Shown here in pieces: positions 54,914 through 63,197 of a stretch of DNA of 64,000 nucleotides (the stretch's first letter is position 1; every line of letters begins with the position of its first letter). Source of the DNA: an uncultured Psychroserpens sp. (lineage in GTDB: Bacteria > Bacteroidota > Bacteroidia > Flavobacteriales > Flavobacteriaceae); the NCBI GenBank assembly GCA_947489585.1, contig CANLEE010000001.1, positions 124,001-188,000 on the forward strand, read 5' to 3'. The position numbers were made by a program, and so were the translations under genes. The notes below the pieces were generated by a model. It had not been told where the DNA came from and ran no database searches. It saw nothing but the letters and a program-made list of their open reading frames with translations.

Positions 54914-54931
54914 GTTTTTAACTCTACAATA

Positions 54932-56449
54932 ATGAATAAGAAAGTTATTTTAATGATTTTGGATGGTTGGGGAATGTCGCCAGATCCAAAAGTTTCTGCA
55001 ATTGATAATGCCAAGACACCATTTATAGACTCACTCTACCATAGCTATTCAAATGCTACATTAAGAACTGACGGTTTGCATGTTGGTTTACCTGAAGGCC
55101 AGATGGGGAATAGTGAAGTTGGACATATGAATTTAGGCGCTGGTAGAATTGTATACCAAGATCTAGTTAAAATAAATTTAGCTGTTAAAAATAATACGCT
55201 AAAAGATGAACAAGTCCTTATTGATGCATTTCAATATGCAAAAGAACATAATAAACCTGTACATTTTTTAGGTTTGATAAGTGATGGTGGTGTGCATTCA
55301 CATATTAATCATTTATTTGGTTTGATTGATGCTGCTAATGGGTTCGGAGTACAAAATTCTTATGTTCATGCATTTACAGATGGTCGTGACGTTGATCCCA
55401 AGTCTGGGTTTGGATTTATTACCTCTTTAGAAACTCATATAAAAAATACAAATACCAAACTCGCTTCTGTTACTGGACGCTACTACGCAATGGATAGAGA
55501 CAACCGTTGGGAACGTATTAAATTGGCTTATGATGCATTAGTCAATGGTATTGGCGAGTATTCACATTCGGCTACAGAATCTATTGAAAATAGCTACAAC
55601 AATAATATTACAGATGAATTTATTGAACCAATTATTATGGTTAATAAAGACAACCAACCTGTTACACAAATAAAAAATGGAGACGTTATTGTCTTTTTCA
55701 ATTTTAGAACCGATCGAGGGCGCGAATTGACCGAAGCTTTATCACAACGTGATTTTCATGAACAAAACATGCACAAATTAGATTTACATTATGTGACGCT
55801 CACTAATTATGATGATTCTTATAAAGGTATTAATGCCATATTCAATAAAGATAATCTTACTGAAACTTTAGGAGAGGTTTTAGAAAAACATAACAAAACA
55901 CAAATTAGGATTGCTGAAACTGAAAAATATCCTCATGTTACATTTTTCTTTTCAGGCGGACAAGAAAAACCTTTTAAAGGTGAAAGCAGGATATTAAGAA
56001 ACTCTCCTAAAGTAGCAACTTACGATTTAAAACCAGAAATGAGTGCTTATGAATTAAAAGATGCACTAGTTCCTGAACTTAAAAAAGCTGATGTTGATTT
56101 TGTGTGTTTGAACTTTGCTAATGGAGATATGGTAGGTCATACTGGTGTCATGGAAGCTGCGATTAAAGCTTGTGAAGCTGTTGATGAATGCGTAAAAGAA
56201 GTTATAGAAGTTGCTTTAGATAATAACTATTCTACTATTCTTATTGCAGATCATGGTAATTGCGAAACCATGATTAATCCTGATGGCTCTCCTCATACAG
56301 CTCACACCACTAATCCTGTTCCTGTAATTTTAATTGATAATGAAAAGCTAGTCATTAAAGATGGTATCTTGGGAGATATTGCGCCAACTATATTAAAACT
56401 TATGGGCATTAAACAACCCGAAGCCATGACTCAAAATCCTATAGTATAA
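54932..56449 (+). CDS. gpmI: 2,3-bisphosphoglycerate-independent phosphoglycerate mutase
   Basis: Mn-dependent glycolytic mutase of 505 residues that interconverts 3- and 2-phosphoglycerate. It has the alkaline-phosphatase fold: LMILDGWGMSPD at the N-terminus, the catalytic serine in GQMGNSEVGHMNLGAGR, SDGGVHSHINH, HAFTDGRDVDP, NFANGDMVGHTG, and the metal-site end IADHGNCETM with PHTAHTTNPVP. ATG 54932 gives MNKKVILMILDGW, the normal N-terminus. With gap at 21491 it is the second glycolytic enzyme in the window. Confidence 0.95.
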   Translation: MNKKVILMILDGWGMSPDPKVSAIDNAKTPFIDSLYHSYSNATLRTDGLHVGLPEGQMGNSEVGHMNLGAGRIVYQDLVKINLAVKNNTLKDEQVLIDAFQYAKEHNKPVHFLGLISDGGVHSHINHLFGLIDAANGFGVQNSYVHAFTDGRDVDPKSGFGFITSLETHIKNTNTKLASVTGRYYAMDRDNRWERIKLAYDALVNGIGEYSHSATESIENSYNNNITDEFIEPIIMVNKDNQPVTQIKNGDVIVFFNFRTDRGRELTEALSQRDFHEQNMHKLDLHYVTLTNYDDSYKGINAIFNKDNLTETLGEVLEKHNKTQIRIAETEKYPHVTFFFSGGQEKPFKGESRILRNSPKVATYDLKPEMSAYELKDALVPELKKADVDFVCLNFANGDMVGHTGVMEAAIKACEAVDECVKEVIEVALDNNYSTILIADHGNCETMINPDGSPHTAHTTNPVPVILIDNEKLVIKDGILGDIAPTILKLMGIKQPEAMTQNPIV

Positions 56450-56495
56450 TTAAATACGAAAAATTGTACTTTTACAACGAAACTAAAATTAGCAC

Positions 56496-56909
56496 ATGAA
56501 TTTTCAAGATAAACTTGTCATAGCCATTGATTTTGATGGAACTATTGTCGAAGATGCTTACCCAAAAATAGGTAAGGCTCGTATTTTTGCATTTGAAACC
56601 ATGAAACGACTTCAACAAGATGGGCATCGACTTATTCTTTGGACCTACAGAAGTGGCACGAAATTAGACGAAGCCGTCGCATTTTGTAAAGCTAATGACA
56701 TTACATTCTATGCTGTTAATCAAAGCTTTCCTGAAGAAAAATATGATAATTCTGTAAGTCGAAAAATCTATGCTGACATCTACATAGATGATAGAAATAT
56801 TGGAGGTATCTTAGGCTGGGGCGAAGTGTATCAACTTATTACCAATGAAGATCCAAATATGAATCTTAAATCACATAAAAAAGGTTTCTTTTCATTTCTA
56901 AAGCGCTAA
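56496..56909 (+). CDS. HAD-like phosphatase, BT0820 type
   Basis: A 137-residue HAD-superfamily hydrolase. Motif I is IDFDGTIVED (nucleophile Asp12, Asp14), motif II is LILWTYRSG, and the acidic motif IV is DIYIDDRNIGG. The short length without a cap domain matches the BT0820-type predicted phosphatases of Bacteroidota. The substrate is unknown. A near-consensus TACTTTTA (56468-56475) may be its promoter. It overlaps the convergent CoA-transferase gene by 4 bp. Confidence 0.87.
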   Translation: MNFQDKLVIAIDFDGTIVEDAYPKIGKARIFAFETMKRLQQDGHRLILWTYRSGTKLDEAVAFCKANDITFYAVNQSFPEEKYDNSVSRKIYADIYIDDRNIGGILGWGEVYQLITNEDPNMNLKSHKKGFFSFLKR

Positions 56910-58183
56910 GATTTACCTCTTATTAATTCAAAATACGTTTTATCAACATAGGCTCTATGGTCTGGATGAGCTATCTCTACCAAAGCTTTTACTCGCTCTT
57001 TAATCGTCTTTCCATATAAATTAGCCACACCGTATTCTGTGACTATATAGTGGACATGAGACCTTGTCGTTACGACACCAGCTCCGGGCTTTAGTGATGG
57101 TACAATTCTACTAATCCCCTTTCTTGTTGTAGATGGCAAAGCGATTATAGCTTTTCCGCCTTCACTTAGTGAAGCACCTCTAATAAAATCCATTTGACCT
57201 CCAACACCTGAGTACATATTAGCTCCAATAGAATCTGCACAAACTTGACCAGTGACATCAACTTCAATGGCCGAATTTATAGCAACCATTTTCGGATTTT
57301 GCTTAATTATAGAAACATCGTTGGTGTAATTTGAAGCTCTCATTTCAACAAACGGATTATCATCTACATAATCATACAAGCGTTTTGAACCCATCAAAAA
57401 TGTGGTTAATGCTCTACCGCGATTAATTCCTTTATAGTTTCCGTTGATAACATCATTTAAAATTAAATCGATAACGCCATCAGAAAACATTTCAGTATGT
57501 AAACCTAAATCTTTATGATCAGTCAAACGTGACAATACTGCATTAGGAATGCTCCCAATTCCCATTTGTAAAGTACTTCGATTTTCTATTAAATTGGCTA
57601 CTAAACCGCCTATCTTATCTTCAATCTCAGTAGGAGCTACAACTTCATGCGTTGGTAAAGGTTCATCAGATTCTACAAAATAATCAATCTCAGATACATG
57701 AATAATTCCAGCACCATGGGTTCTTGGCATGTGTTTATTAATTTGAGCTAATACATACGTAGCATTATCTATTGCAGCTAAAGTCGCTTCAACTGAAACA
57801 CCTAAAGAGCAATAACCATGACGATCTGGAACAGACACTTGAATGAGCGCAACATCCAAATCAATAATATTTCGCTTAAACAATAATGGTAATTCGCTTA
57901 AAAAAACAGGGGTATATGATCCATTTCCTGCTTTCAAGGTATGCCTCACATTTTTCCCAATGAAAAATGAATTCACATGAAAACTTTTACTTAACTCAGG
58001 ATTGGCATATGGTGCTACACCTTCGGTATGCAATTGGCATACCTCAACATTCATTAACTCTTCATACCTTGCAGTCATGGCCTTGATAAGTGCTTGAGGT
58101 GCTGCAGCCGCAGCCTGAATATAAACTCTATTATCTGACTTTATTACTTTTACTGCTTCCTCAGCTGTTACCGATTTATACAT
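56906..58183 (-). CDS. Acetyl-CoA hydrolase/transferase family protein (4-hydroxybutyrate CoA-transferase-like)
   Basis: A 425-residue CoA-transferase. It has the GIGSIPNAVL glycine-rich loop, HTEMFSDGVIDL, and the C-terminal AcetylCoA_hyd_C domain (VGGQMDFIRGA, VTEYGVANLYGKTIKER). Such enzymes move CoA between acetyl-CoA and short-chain acids such as butyrate or 4-hydroxybutyrate. The exact acids are unknown. It is monocistronic with its own -7 box (58213-58206). Confidence 0.9.
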   Translation of the reverse strand: MYKSVTAEEAVKVIKSDNRVYIQAAAAAPQALIKAMTARYEELMNVEVCQLHTEGVAPYANPELSKSFHVNSFFIGKNVRHTLKAGNGSYTPVFLSELPLLFKRNIIDLDVALIQVSVPDRHGYCSLGVSVEATLAAIDNATYVLAQINKHMPRTHGAGIIHVSEIDYFVESDEPLPTHEVVAPTEIEDKIGGLVANLIENRSTLQMGIGSIPNAVLSRLTDHKDLGLHTEMFSDGVIDLILNDVINGNYKGINRGRALTTFLMGSKRLYDYVDDNPFVEMRASNYTNDVSIIKQNPKMVAINSAIEVDVTGQVCADSIGANMYSGVGGQMDFIRGASLSEGGKAIIALPSTTRKGISRIVPSLKPGAGVVTTRSHVHYIVTEYGVANLYGKTIKERVKALVEIAHPDHRAYVDKTYFELIRGKS

Positions 58184-58205
58184 GATCTTATGTTTTTATG
58201 TCGTA

Positions 58206-58213
58206 CAAAATTA
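58206..58213 (-). promoter_or_regulatory. -7 box TAATTTTG upstream of the CoA-transferase
   Basis: Exact TAnnTTTG on the minus strand, 22 nt before ATG 58183. Confidence 0.5.
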
Positions 58214-58284
58214 TGATAGAATTTAATTATAAAAACTGTCAAATATCATATTTCTGCAAAAAAGAATTTCATCTTAATTTTAAG

Positions 58285-58292
58285 TATCTTTG
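58285..58292 (+). promoter_or_regulatory. -7 box TATCTTTG upstream of map
   Basis: Exact TAnnTTTG, 17 nt before ATG 58310. Confidence 0.65.
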
Positions 58293-58309
58293 CACATATT
58301 TTTCAAAAG

Positions 58310-59128
58310 ATGATTATAGTAAAAACAAAAGAGGAAATTGAGCTGATGCGACAAAGTGCTTTAGTCGTATCTAAAACTTTAGGTATGCTTGCCAAAGAAA
58401 CTAAGGAAGGTGTTACCACTATGCAGTTAGACAAACTAGCAGAAGACTTTATTAGAGCTCAAGGTGCTTTACCAGGTTTTTTAGGATTGTATGATTGTCC
58501 ATCAACGCTTTTATGTAGTGTAAACGAGGCTGTAGTTCATGGATTACCTACCGATAAACCACTTCAAGATGGTGATATTGTTTCTATTGATTGTGGTGCT
58601 TTAATGAATGGTTTTTATGGAGATCATGCTTATACTTTTGAAATTGGTGAAGTTGCTCCAGAAACTAAAAAACTCGTTCAAGTCACTAAAGAATCACTAT
58701 ACGTTGGTATCAAAGAATTAAAAGTTGGTAATCGTGTTGGTGATGTAGGTTATGCCATACAACAATATTGCGAAGCTCATGGCTATGGCGTTGTGAGAGA
58801 ATTGGTTGGTCATGGTTTAGGTCGCAAGATGCATGAAGATCCAGAGATGCCAAATTATGGTCGAAGAGGTCGTGGAAAGAAATTTATTGAAGGCATGGTC
58901 GTAGCCATTGAACCTATGATTAATGGTGGAACACATCGTGTAAAACAACTTAAAGATGGTTGGACAATTGTAACTCAAGACGGGAAACCTAGTGTGCATT
59001 TTGAGCACGATATTGCTATTGTTGACGGTAAGCCAGAAATCCTTTCAACTTTTGCTTATGTGCATGAAGCTTTAGGCATAACATCTAATGAAGAAGATGA
59101 GTTTAGAAAAGAAACCTTAATATTATAA
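58310..59128 (+). CDS. map: Methionine aminopeptidase, type I
   Basis: Removes the initiator methionine from nascent proteins. It has 272 residues. The five metal ligands are visible in order: two aspartates in SIDCGALMNGFYGDHAYT, the histidine in ELVGHGLGRKMHEDP, a glutamate in VVAIEPMI and a glutamate in VHFEHDIAI. VNEAVVHGLP provides the substrate-side histidine. The zinc-finger N-terminal extension is absent (type Ia). The stop shares a base with the cupin start. Confidence 0.95.
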   Translation: MIIVKTKEEIELMRQSALVVSKTLGMLAKETKEGVTTMQLDKLAEDFIRAQGALPGFLGLYDCPSTLLCSVNEAVVHGLPTDKPLQDGDIVSIDCGALMNGFYGDHAYTFEIGEVAPETKKLVQVTKESLYVGIKELKVGNRVGDVGYAIQQYCEAHGYGVVRELVGHGLGRKMHEDPEMPNYGRRGRGKKFIEGMVVAIEPMINGGTHRVKQLKDGWTIVTQDGKPSVHFEHDIAIVDGKPEILSTFAYVHEALGITSNEEDEFRKETLIL

Positions 59129-59445
59129 TGGATATTGATATTTTAAATATTCCGCAAAGAGAAATTGTAAAAGGCTACAAAGCTCGATTTATACATAGCG
59201 AACGTATGACTACAGCGTATTGGGAGATTGAAGCTGGAGCCGAATTACCAATGCATTCTCATATGCATGAACAAATTGCAATAGTTACTGAAGGTGAATT
59301 TCAAATGACGGTTGATGGCATTACAAATATTTATAAGCCAGGTATGTTACTGATTATTCCATCTCATGTTGAGCATTCAGGAAAAGCGTTAACCTATTGT
59401 AAAATCACAGACATTTTTTCACCTGTTAGAGAAGACTACAAGTAA
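59128..59445 (+). CDS. Small cupin-domain protein
   Basis: A 105-residue single-domain cupin. The metal site is in MHSHMHEQIAIVTEGEFQMTV (H-x-H-x3-E pattern) and the second cupin motif in IIPSHVEHSGKAL. It probably binds a divalent metal. The function is open: isomerase, dioxygenase or binding protein are all possible. It is translationally coupled to map (TAATG). Confidence 0.87.
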   Translation: MDIDILNIPQREIVKGYKARFIHSERMTTAYWEIEAGAELPMHSHMHEQIAIVTEGEFQMTVDGITNIYKPGMLLIIPSHVEHSGKALTYCKITDIFSPVREDYK

Positions 59446-59505
59446 TAAAAATACTCTAAAAATATTTTCTAAGAAAACACGTTAGTAGACTATAAACCAG
59501 CTAAT

Positions 59506-59898
59506 ATGTTCAAGAAAATAATACTTTGGTCTTTATGGACATTTTGCGTGTTATTTATGGTTTTTTTGTTCTACATGTCCTTTATTGTCAAAGCAGGACC
59601 AGTAAATCATAGTAAAGATAATAGTGTTGAAGTTACAGGAATTGTTGATTCCTTATACGAAGGTGGTGTAAAAGATTTAGTCTTTAAATTAAAAAAAAGT
59701 GAAACCACATATTACATAAATAGGGCGCTCGAAAACAAATTTGATTTACACGATACCAAGAATCAGTTGCTAAATAAAGAAATCACACTATGGTATTCTA
59801 AACATAGAAGTGGACCAGGCGGACATATGATGCAATTACAATATCAAGACTCTATTTATTATTCAGAATGGAAAATACCTTTAGCAAGTAAAAATTAA
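59506..59898 (+). CDS. Membrane-anchored protein of unknown function
   Basis: A 130-residue protein. One N-terminal membrane helix (residues 5-28, ILWSLWTFCVLFMVFLFYMSF) is followed by a beta-rich soluble domain (VEVTGIVDSLYEGGVKDLVF, YYINRALENKF, ITLWYSKHRSGPGGH). The pattern of a short OB-like or barrel domain carrying a HRSGPGGH loop is suggestive, but I do not recognise the family. It lies 60 bp after the cupin gene and 29 bp before a methyltransferase gene. Confidence 0.75.
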   Translation: MFKKIILWSLWTFCVLFMVFLFYMSFIVKAGPVNHSKDNSVEVTGIVDSLYEGGVKDLVFKLKKSETTYYINRALENKFDLHDTKNQLLNKEITLWYSKHRSGPGGHMMQLQYQDSIYYSEWKIPLASKN

Positions 59899-59902
59899 AA
59901 AT

Positions 59903-59910
59903 TACTTTTG
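59903..59910 (+). promoter_or_regulatory. -7 box TACTTTTG upstream of the TTG-start methyltransferase
   Basis: Exact TAnnTTTG, 17 nt before the TTG at 59928. Confidence 0.55.
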
Positions 59911-59927
59911 TCAAAAATCTCTAAAGG

Positions 59928-60719
59928 TTGAAAAGACTCTTCAAACTAATTTTAAATAGCATTCCTAGACCCTTATTAATAAGGTTGAGTTATGTAGCAC
60001 GTCCAATTCTAGCCTTTTTTTTAAGAGGAAACACTTATATAGACCCTATTGATGGCAAAGGTTTTAGAAGTTTTTTACCTTATGGTTACGGTAATCAACG
60101 TAATAATGTATTATCGCCATCAACATTAAGTTTAGAACGTCACAGGTTATTATGGCTATATTTAAAAAAGGAGACCACTTTTTTCACTTCGGAAAGTTCA
60201 ACTGAAAGGCAGAAAGTGCTTCATTTTGCACCTGAGCAATGTTTCTTAAAACGTTTTAAACGACTGAAACATATTGATTATACTACAACCGATTTAGAAT
60301 CTCCGATTGCTGATATCAAAGCTGATATCTGTAATCTACCCTTTGCAGATGATAGCTATGATATTATTTTATGTAATCATGTGCTAGAACATATTCCAGA
60401 TGACACCAAAGCCATGCAAGAATTATATCGTGTCCTGAAACCTGGTGGTTTTGGTGTTCTTCAAATTCCGCAAGATTTATCAAGAGCACAAACCTTTGAA
60501 GATAACACAATCACTGATAGAAACGAGCGAGCAAAAATCTTTGGACAATATGATCATGTTCGGGTTTATGGTCGTGACTATTTTAACAAGCTTCGCAGTA
60601 TAGGTTTTAAAGTAGACGAAGTTGATTATACAGCTAATCTTTCTGAAGACACTATAGAAACATACTGTTTAGCTAAAGGTGAAATTATTCCAATAGTGTA
60701 CAAACAAAAAAAAGGCTGA
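59928..60719 (+). CDS. SAM-dependent methyltransferase (TTG start)
   Basis: A 263-residue methyltransferase of the Methyltransf_11 type. An N-terminal hydrophobic part (ILNSIPRPLLIRLSYVARPILAFFL) and DPIDGKGFRSFLPYGYGNQRNN precede the SAM domain: VLHFAPEQCFL replaces the glycine-rich motif I, followed by ADICNLPFADDSYDIILCNHVLEHI and LYRVLKPGGFGVLQIPQ. This looks like the flavobacterial group encoding SAM enzymes of unknown substrate, possibly lipid-linked. TTG is the only start that keeps the N-terminus and it follows its own -7 box. No ATG lies nearby. Confidence 0.87.
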   Translation: MKRLFKLILNSIPRPLLIRLSYVARPILAFFLRGNTYIDPIDGKGFRSFLPYGYGNQRNNVLSPSTLSLERHRLLWLYLKKETTFFTSESSTERQKVLHFAPEQCFLKRFKRLKHIDYTTTDLESPIADIKADICNLPFADDSYDIILCNHVLEHIPDDTKAMQELYRVLKPGGFGVLQIPQDLSRAQTFEDNTITDRNERAKIFGQYDHVRVYGRDYFNKLRSIGFKVDEVDYTANLSEDTIETYCLAKGEIIPIVYKQKKG

Positions 60720-60763
60720 ACTCCGCTTAACTAGAACAACCTTTCTTTTTATAGATTAATAGC

Positions 60764-60784
60764 AATATTAAGACCCTTAATATT
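60764..60784. terminator. AT-rich hairpin between methyltransferase and apbE
   Basis: Perfect 9-bp arms AATATTAAG/CTTAATATT with a 3-nt loop. It has no GC-rich stem, so it is only a weak bidirectional terminator candidate. Confidence 0.35.
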
Positions 60785-60799
60785 CTATAAAGTCACATA

Positions 60800-61810
60800 T
60801 TATTCAGGAAAATTATTTAGGTTTAAAGTTTCAAATTCCTTCTCATCATTTTCAAAAATGATAAATACTTTTAACTCAGGATGTGCTTTTAGAAACTCGG
60901 TAACTTTTCCTATTCCCATAGCTTGAAATGCTGTCGCATAGGCATCAGCAATCATACAATCCTCAGCAATTACAGATACGCTAAGAATGTTTGTCTTACT
61001 TGGATATCCTGTTTTGGCATTTATGATATGAGCATAACGATTTCCATTGTCATCAATCTTAAACTTACGATACGTTCCAGAGGTTGCCATAGCTTCATCT
61101 TTAAGACTAATAGCCTTTAAAACAGATTGTTTTCCATCAAACCTAGGTTCATCCAGTCCAACTTTCCAAGCAGTATTTTTTTCTTTGTTCATCCCTTTTG
61201 CACGTATCTCTCCTCCTATTTCAACAAGATAGTTGTCGATACCTTCGCGCTCTAGAAATTCTCCAATCACATCAACACCATAACCTTTAGCTATGGCATT
61301 AAATTCAAGATATGTATGAATCGGTCTTACAATTTTAATAGCACCACTTTTAGTATTAAATGGGTGAACTTTATCTAAACCTACGTAACGCATCAAACTA
61401 TCAATCGTTGTACTATCTGTCAAAAACTTATTCTTATCAGCTCCAAAACTCCATGCATTTACCACATTTCCAATTGTTGGATCAAATGCGCCTTGAGTGG
61501 CTTCAAAAATTTCTTTTGATGCTAAAAACACCTTAGAAAAATGATCATCTAAAATCACATCTTCATTTCTATTTAATCTTGAAATATCTGAATTTGGAAT
61601 ATACGTCGACATCGATTGATTGACCACAGCAAATAAACTATCTATCTGCTTGATATAATTCATTTTAGAATGATATATAACATTAAAATTGGTTCCGAAA
61701 ACTGGCCCAGATAGTTTTGTGTTTTCAAATGTTATACTCTTATCCTTTGTGACATCTTTACAAGACATAAATAAGATAAAAAGGACGAGTACTAATGAAA
61801 ATTGCTTCAT
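60800..61810 (-). CDS. apbE: FAD:protein FMN transferase ApbE, lipoprotein
   Basis: Envelope flavin transferase of 336 residues that attaches FMN to threonine residues of subunits such as NqrB, NqrC and RnfG. Signal peptide with lipobox LFMSC (Cys17). Domain signatures are GAFDPTIGNVVNAWSFG, AKGYGVDVIGEFLE, NYLVEIGGEIRAKG, MATSGTYRKF and AHIINAKTGYPSK, then MIADAYATAFQAMG with the metal ligands. It starts directly after the NqrF-like gene, supporting a role in maturing the sodium-pumping NADH dehydrogenase, though nqrA-F are outside the window. Confidence 0.94.
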   Translation of the reverse strand: MKQFSLVLVLFILFMSCKDVTKDKSITFENTKLSGPVFGTNFNVIYHSKMNYIKQIDSLFAVVNQSMSTYIPNSDISRLNRNEDVILDDHFSKVFLASKEIFEATQGAFDPTIGNVVNAWSFGADKNKFLTDSTTIDSLMRYVGLDKVHPFNTKSGAIKIVRPIHTYLEFNAIAKGYGVDVIGEFLEREGIDNYLVEIGGEIRAKGMNKEKNTAWKVGLDEPRFDGKQSVLKAISLKDEAMATSGTYRKFKIDDNGNRYAHIINAKTGYPSKTNILSVSVIAEDCMIADAYATAFQAMGIGKVTEFLKAHPELKVFIIFENDEKEFETLNLNNFPE

Positions 61811-62188
61811 TTAATTAAGATTAGCTTCGATAACTTGAATGCCATTATATTCTATGAGATAGTCTTCATTTAAATAAACAGGCAAATCATCACCATTAGG
61901 ATTTCCTAGGCCAACACCAGCGAATAAAACTTTAGCATCTTTTTCAAAAGCATGTTTTTTAAACGTTTCCATCCAAACTACATCATAATTATTAGGATTT
62001 TCAGGAAGTTTCACAGCTTTGACAATCACAAAAAAGTATTGACTATTTTTATCAATACACACAAATTGTGGGTGTCGTTTTAACTTGCTATTAATCGCTA
62101 CAAATTCAAAACCACGTTGTTCTAAATCTTTGCCAACATGATTCATTGCTAAGTTATGAAGTTCTTGTGGTGTTAAGGCTTTGCTCAT
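61811..62188 (-). CDS. Small conserved protein often linked to nqrF/apbE
   Basis: A 125-residue cytoplasmic protein (QELHNLAMNHVGKDLEQRGFEF, LKRHPQFVCIDKNSQYFFVIV, VLFAGVGLGNPNGDDLPVYL). It is sometimes named an NADH-quinone reductase subunit F in Flavobacteriaceae, but it lacks the ferredoxin and FAD domains of NqrF, so I do not accept that name. It is unrelated to any enzyme I recognise. The start is ATG 62188; the TTG at 62203 lies upstream of the -7 box (62200-62193). That box leaves almost no leader. It abuts apbE. Confidence 0.8.
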   Translation of the reverse strand: MSKALTPQELHNLAMNHVGKDLEQRGFEFVAINSKLKRHPQFVCIDKNSQYFFVIVKAVKLPENPNNYDVVWMETFKKHAFEKDAKVLFAGVGLGNPNGDDLPVYLNEDYLIEYNGIQVIEANLN

Positions 62189-62192
62189 AGTG

Positions 62193-62200
62193 CAAAGATA
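62193..62200 (-). promoter_or_regulatory. -7 box TATCTTTG upstream of the NqrF-like/apbE pair
   Basis: Exact TAnnTTTG whose last base is 4 nt before ATG 62188. A start of transcription at or within a base or two of the ATG is expected. Confidence 0.6.
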
Positions 62201-62208
62201 CAAACTTG

Positions 62209-63075
62209 CTATTTAAATCGAACAAATTTTGAACTACTAAAGGTATAATTAGATACTGGTATCACAGCATCGCTTTGAAGCTGATACCAAGGTGAAATAT
62301 CTAAATCTTCAAGGTTTTTTACTAAATGTACACTTTGAGCAGGTGTATTGCCCTGAAATAACAAGAAGAGCTTCTTCCCTTCGGCATTGACAATTTCGTC
62401 ACAAATCATCACAATATGCCCTGGTGAACCGCCTTTAATTAGCATATCACCTACTCTTAAATCACTATCATCAATAGATTTAAGTTCATTATAAAGTGAT
62501 AATGTTCCAGAATACATATAAATTAAATTCAAGTACTTATAAAAGTTGTCTTTAGAATGATCAGCACTAGCTGTTTTGCTAAAGCTCACTTTATTTCCAT
62601 TAATTTTAGGGCGATATCCTTGGGCATATTTTTGCCATGAGCAGTAGTGACCTGAAGTGAAATTGAATCCAATTTCTGCTTTTCGATTGTTATCCCAAAG
62701 GTATTCACTTCTAATTCTAATAAGTGCATCGGCACATTGTTGCAATCCATTTTTTGGCACTGGAATATCTAAAACACCAATATGACCACCTTGCCAGAAA
62801 TATTCAGAATCGTCATAGTTAATAATTTTACTTCCGAAGGGCTTCAATTCATAATTCCTAAGATATTCAGCAAAACTTCCCTCTTGATAAGGGACACGTT
62901 TATAACCCTCTAAAACCTTAACTCGCGACTTAATAGTTAGACTATCCTTATTAATTAAACTAGTTGTCACTAGCGAGGCTTTAGCCATATTAACTGCAGT
63001 TTTTACAGGTCTAAATTGATAGGCTAAAACAGCCAATAAAATTACAATTAAAGTGGTAAGTACAATTTTCTTCAT
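62209..63075 (-). CDS. DUF4846 protein, membrane-anchored
   Basis: A 288-residue protein. One N-terminal helix (residues 4-19, IVLTTLIVILLAVLAY) is followed by a soluble domain (PFGSKIINYDDSEYFWQ, GHIGVLDIPVPKNGLQQCADALIRI, GSPGHIVMICDEI, LLFQGNTPAQSVHL). This matches the DUF4846 family, which I believe has a papain/NlpC-like topology; a conserved histidine in GSPGHIV could be part of a catalytic pair. No activity is known. It lies upstream of the NqrF-like gene, 20 bp away. Confidence 0.8.
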   Translation of the reverse strand: MKKIVLTTLIVILLAVLAYQFRPVKTAVNMAKASLVTTSLINKDSLTIKSRVKVLEGYKRVPYQEGSFAEYLRNYELKPFGSKIINYDDSEYFWQGGHIGVLDIPVPKNGLQQCADALIRIRSEYLWDNNRKAEIGFNFTSGHYCSWQKYAQGYRPKINGNKVSFSKTASADHSKDNFYKYLNLIYMYSGTLSLYNELKSIDDSDLRVGDMLIKGGSPGHIVMICDEIVNAEGKKLFLLFQGNTPAQSVHLVKNLEDLDISPWYQLQSDAVIPVSNYTFSSSKFVRFK

Positions 63076-63197
63076 AATACATACAACGTCGCACTATAAC
63101 CATTTGTTATAAAACAATTAAAAATGTAATTTTAAGCACTAGCTATTTGTGAAATTATTCTAAATTTTCACGCATCATTAATCAATATATTAACACA

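Noticed and set aside
61811..62188. Naming this protein NqrF
   Set aside because: No 2Fe-2S cysteine set, FAD or NADH domain is present. Only genomic association with apbE supports a link to Na+-NQR.
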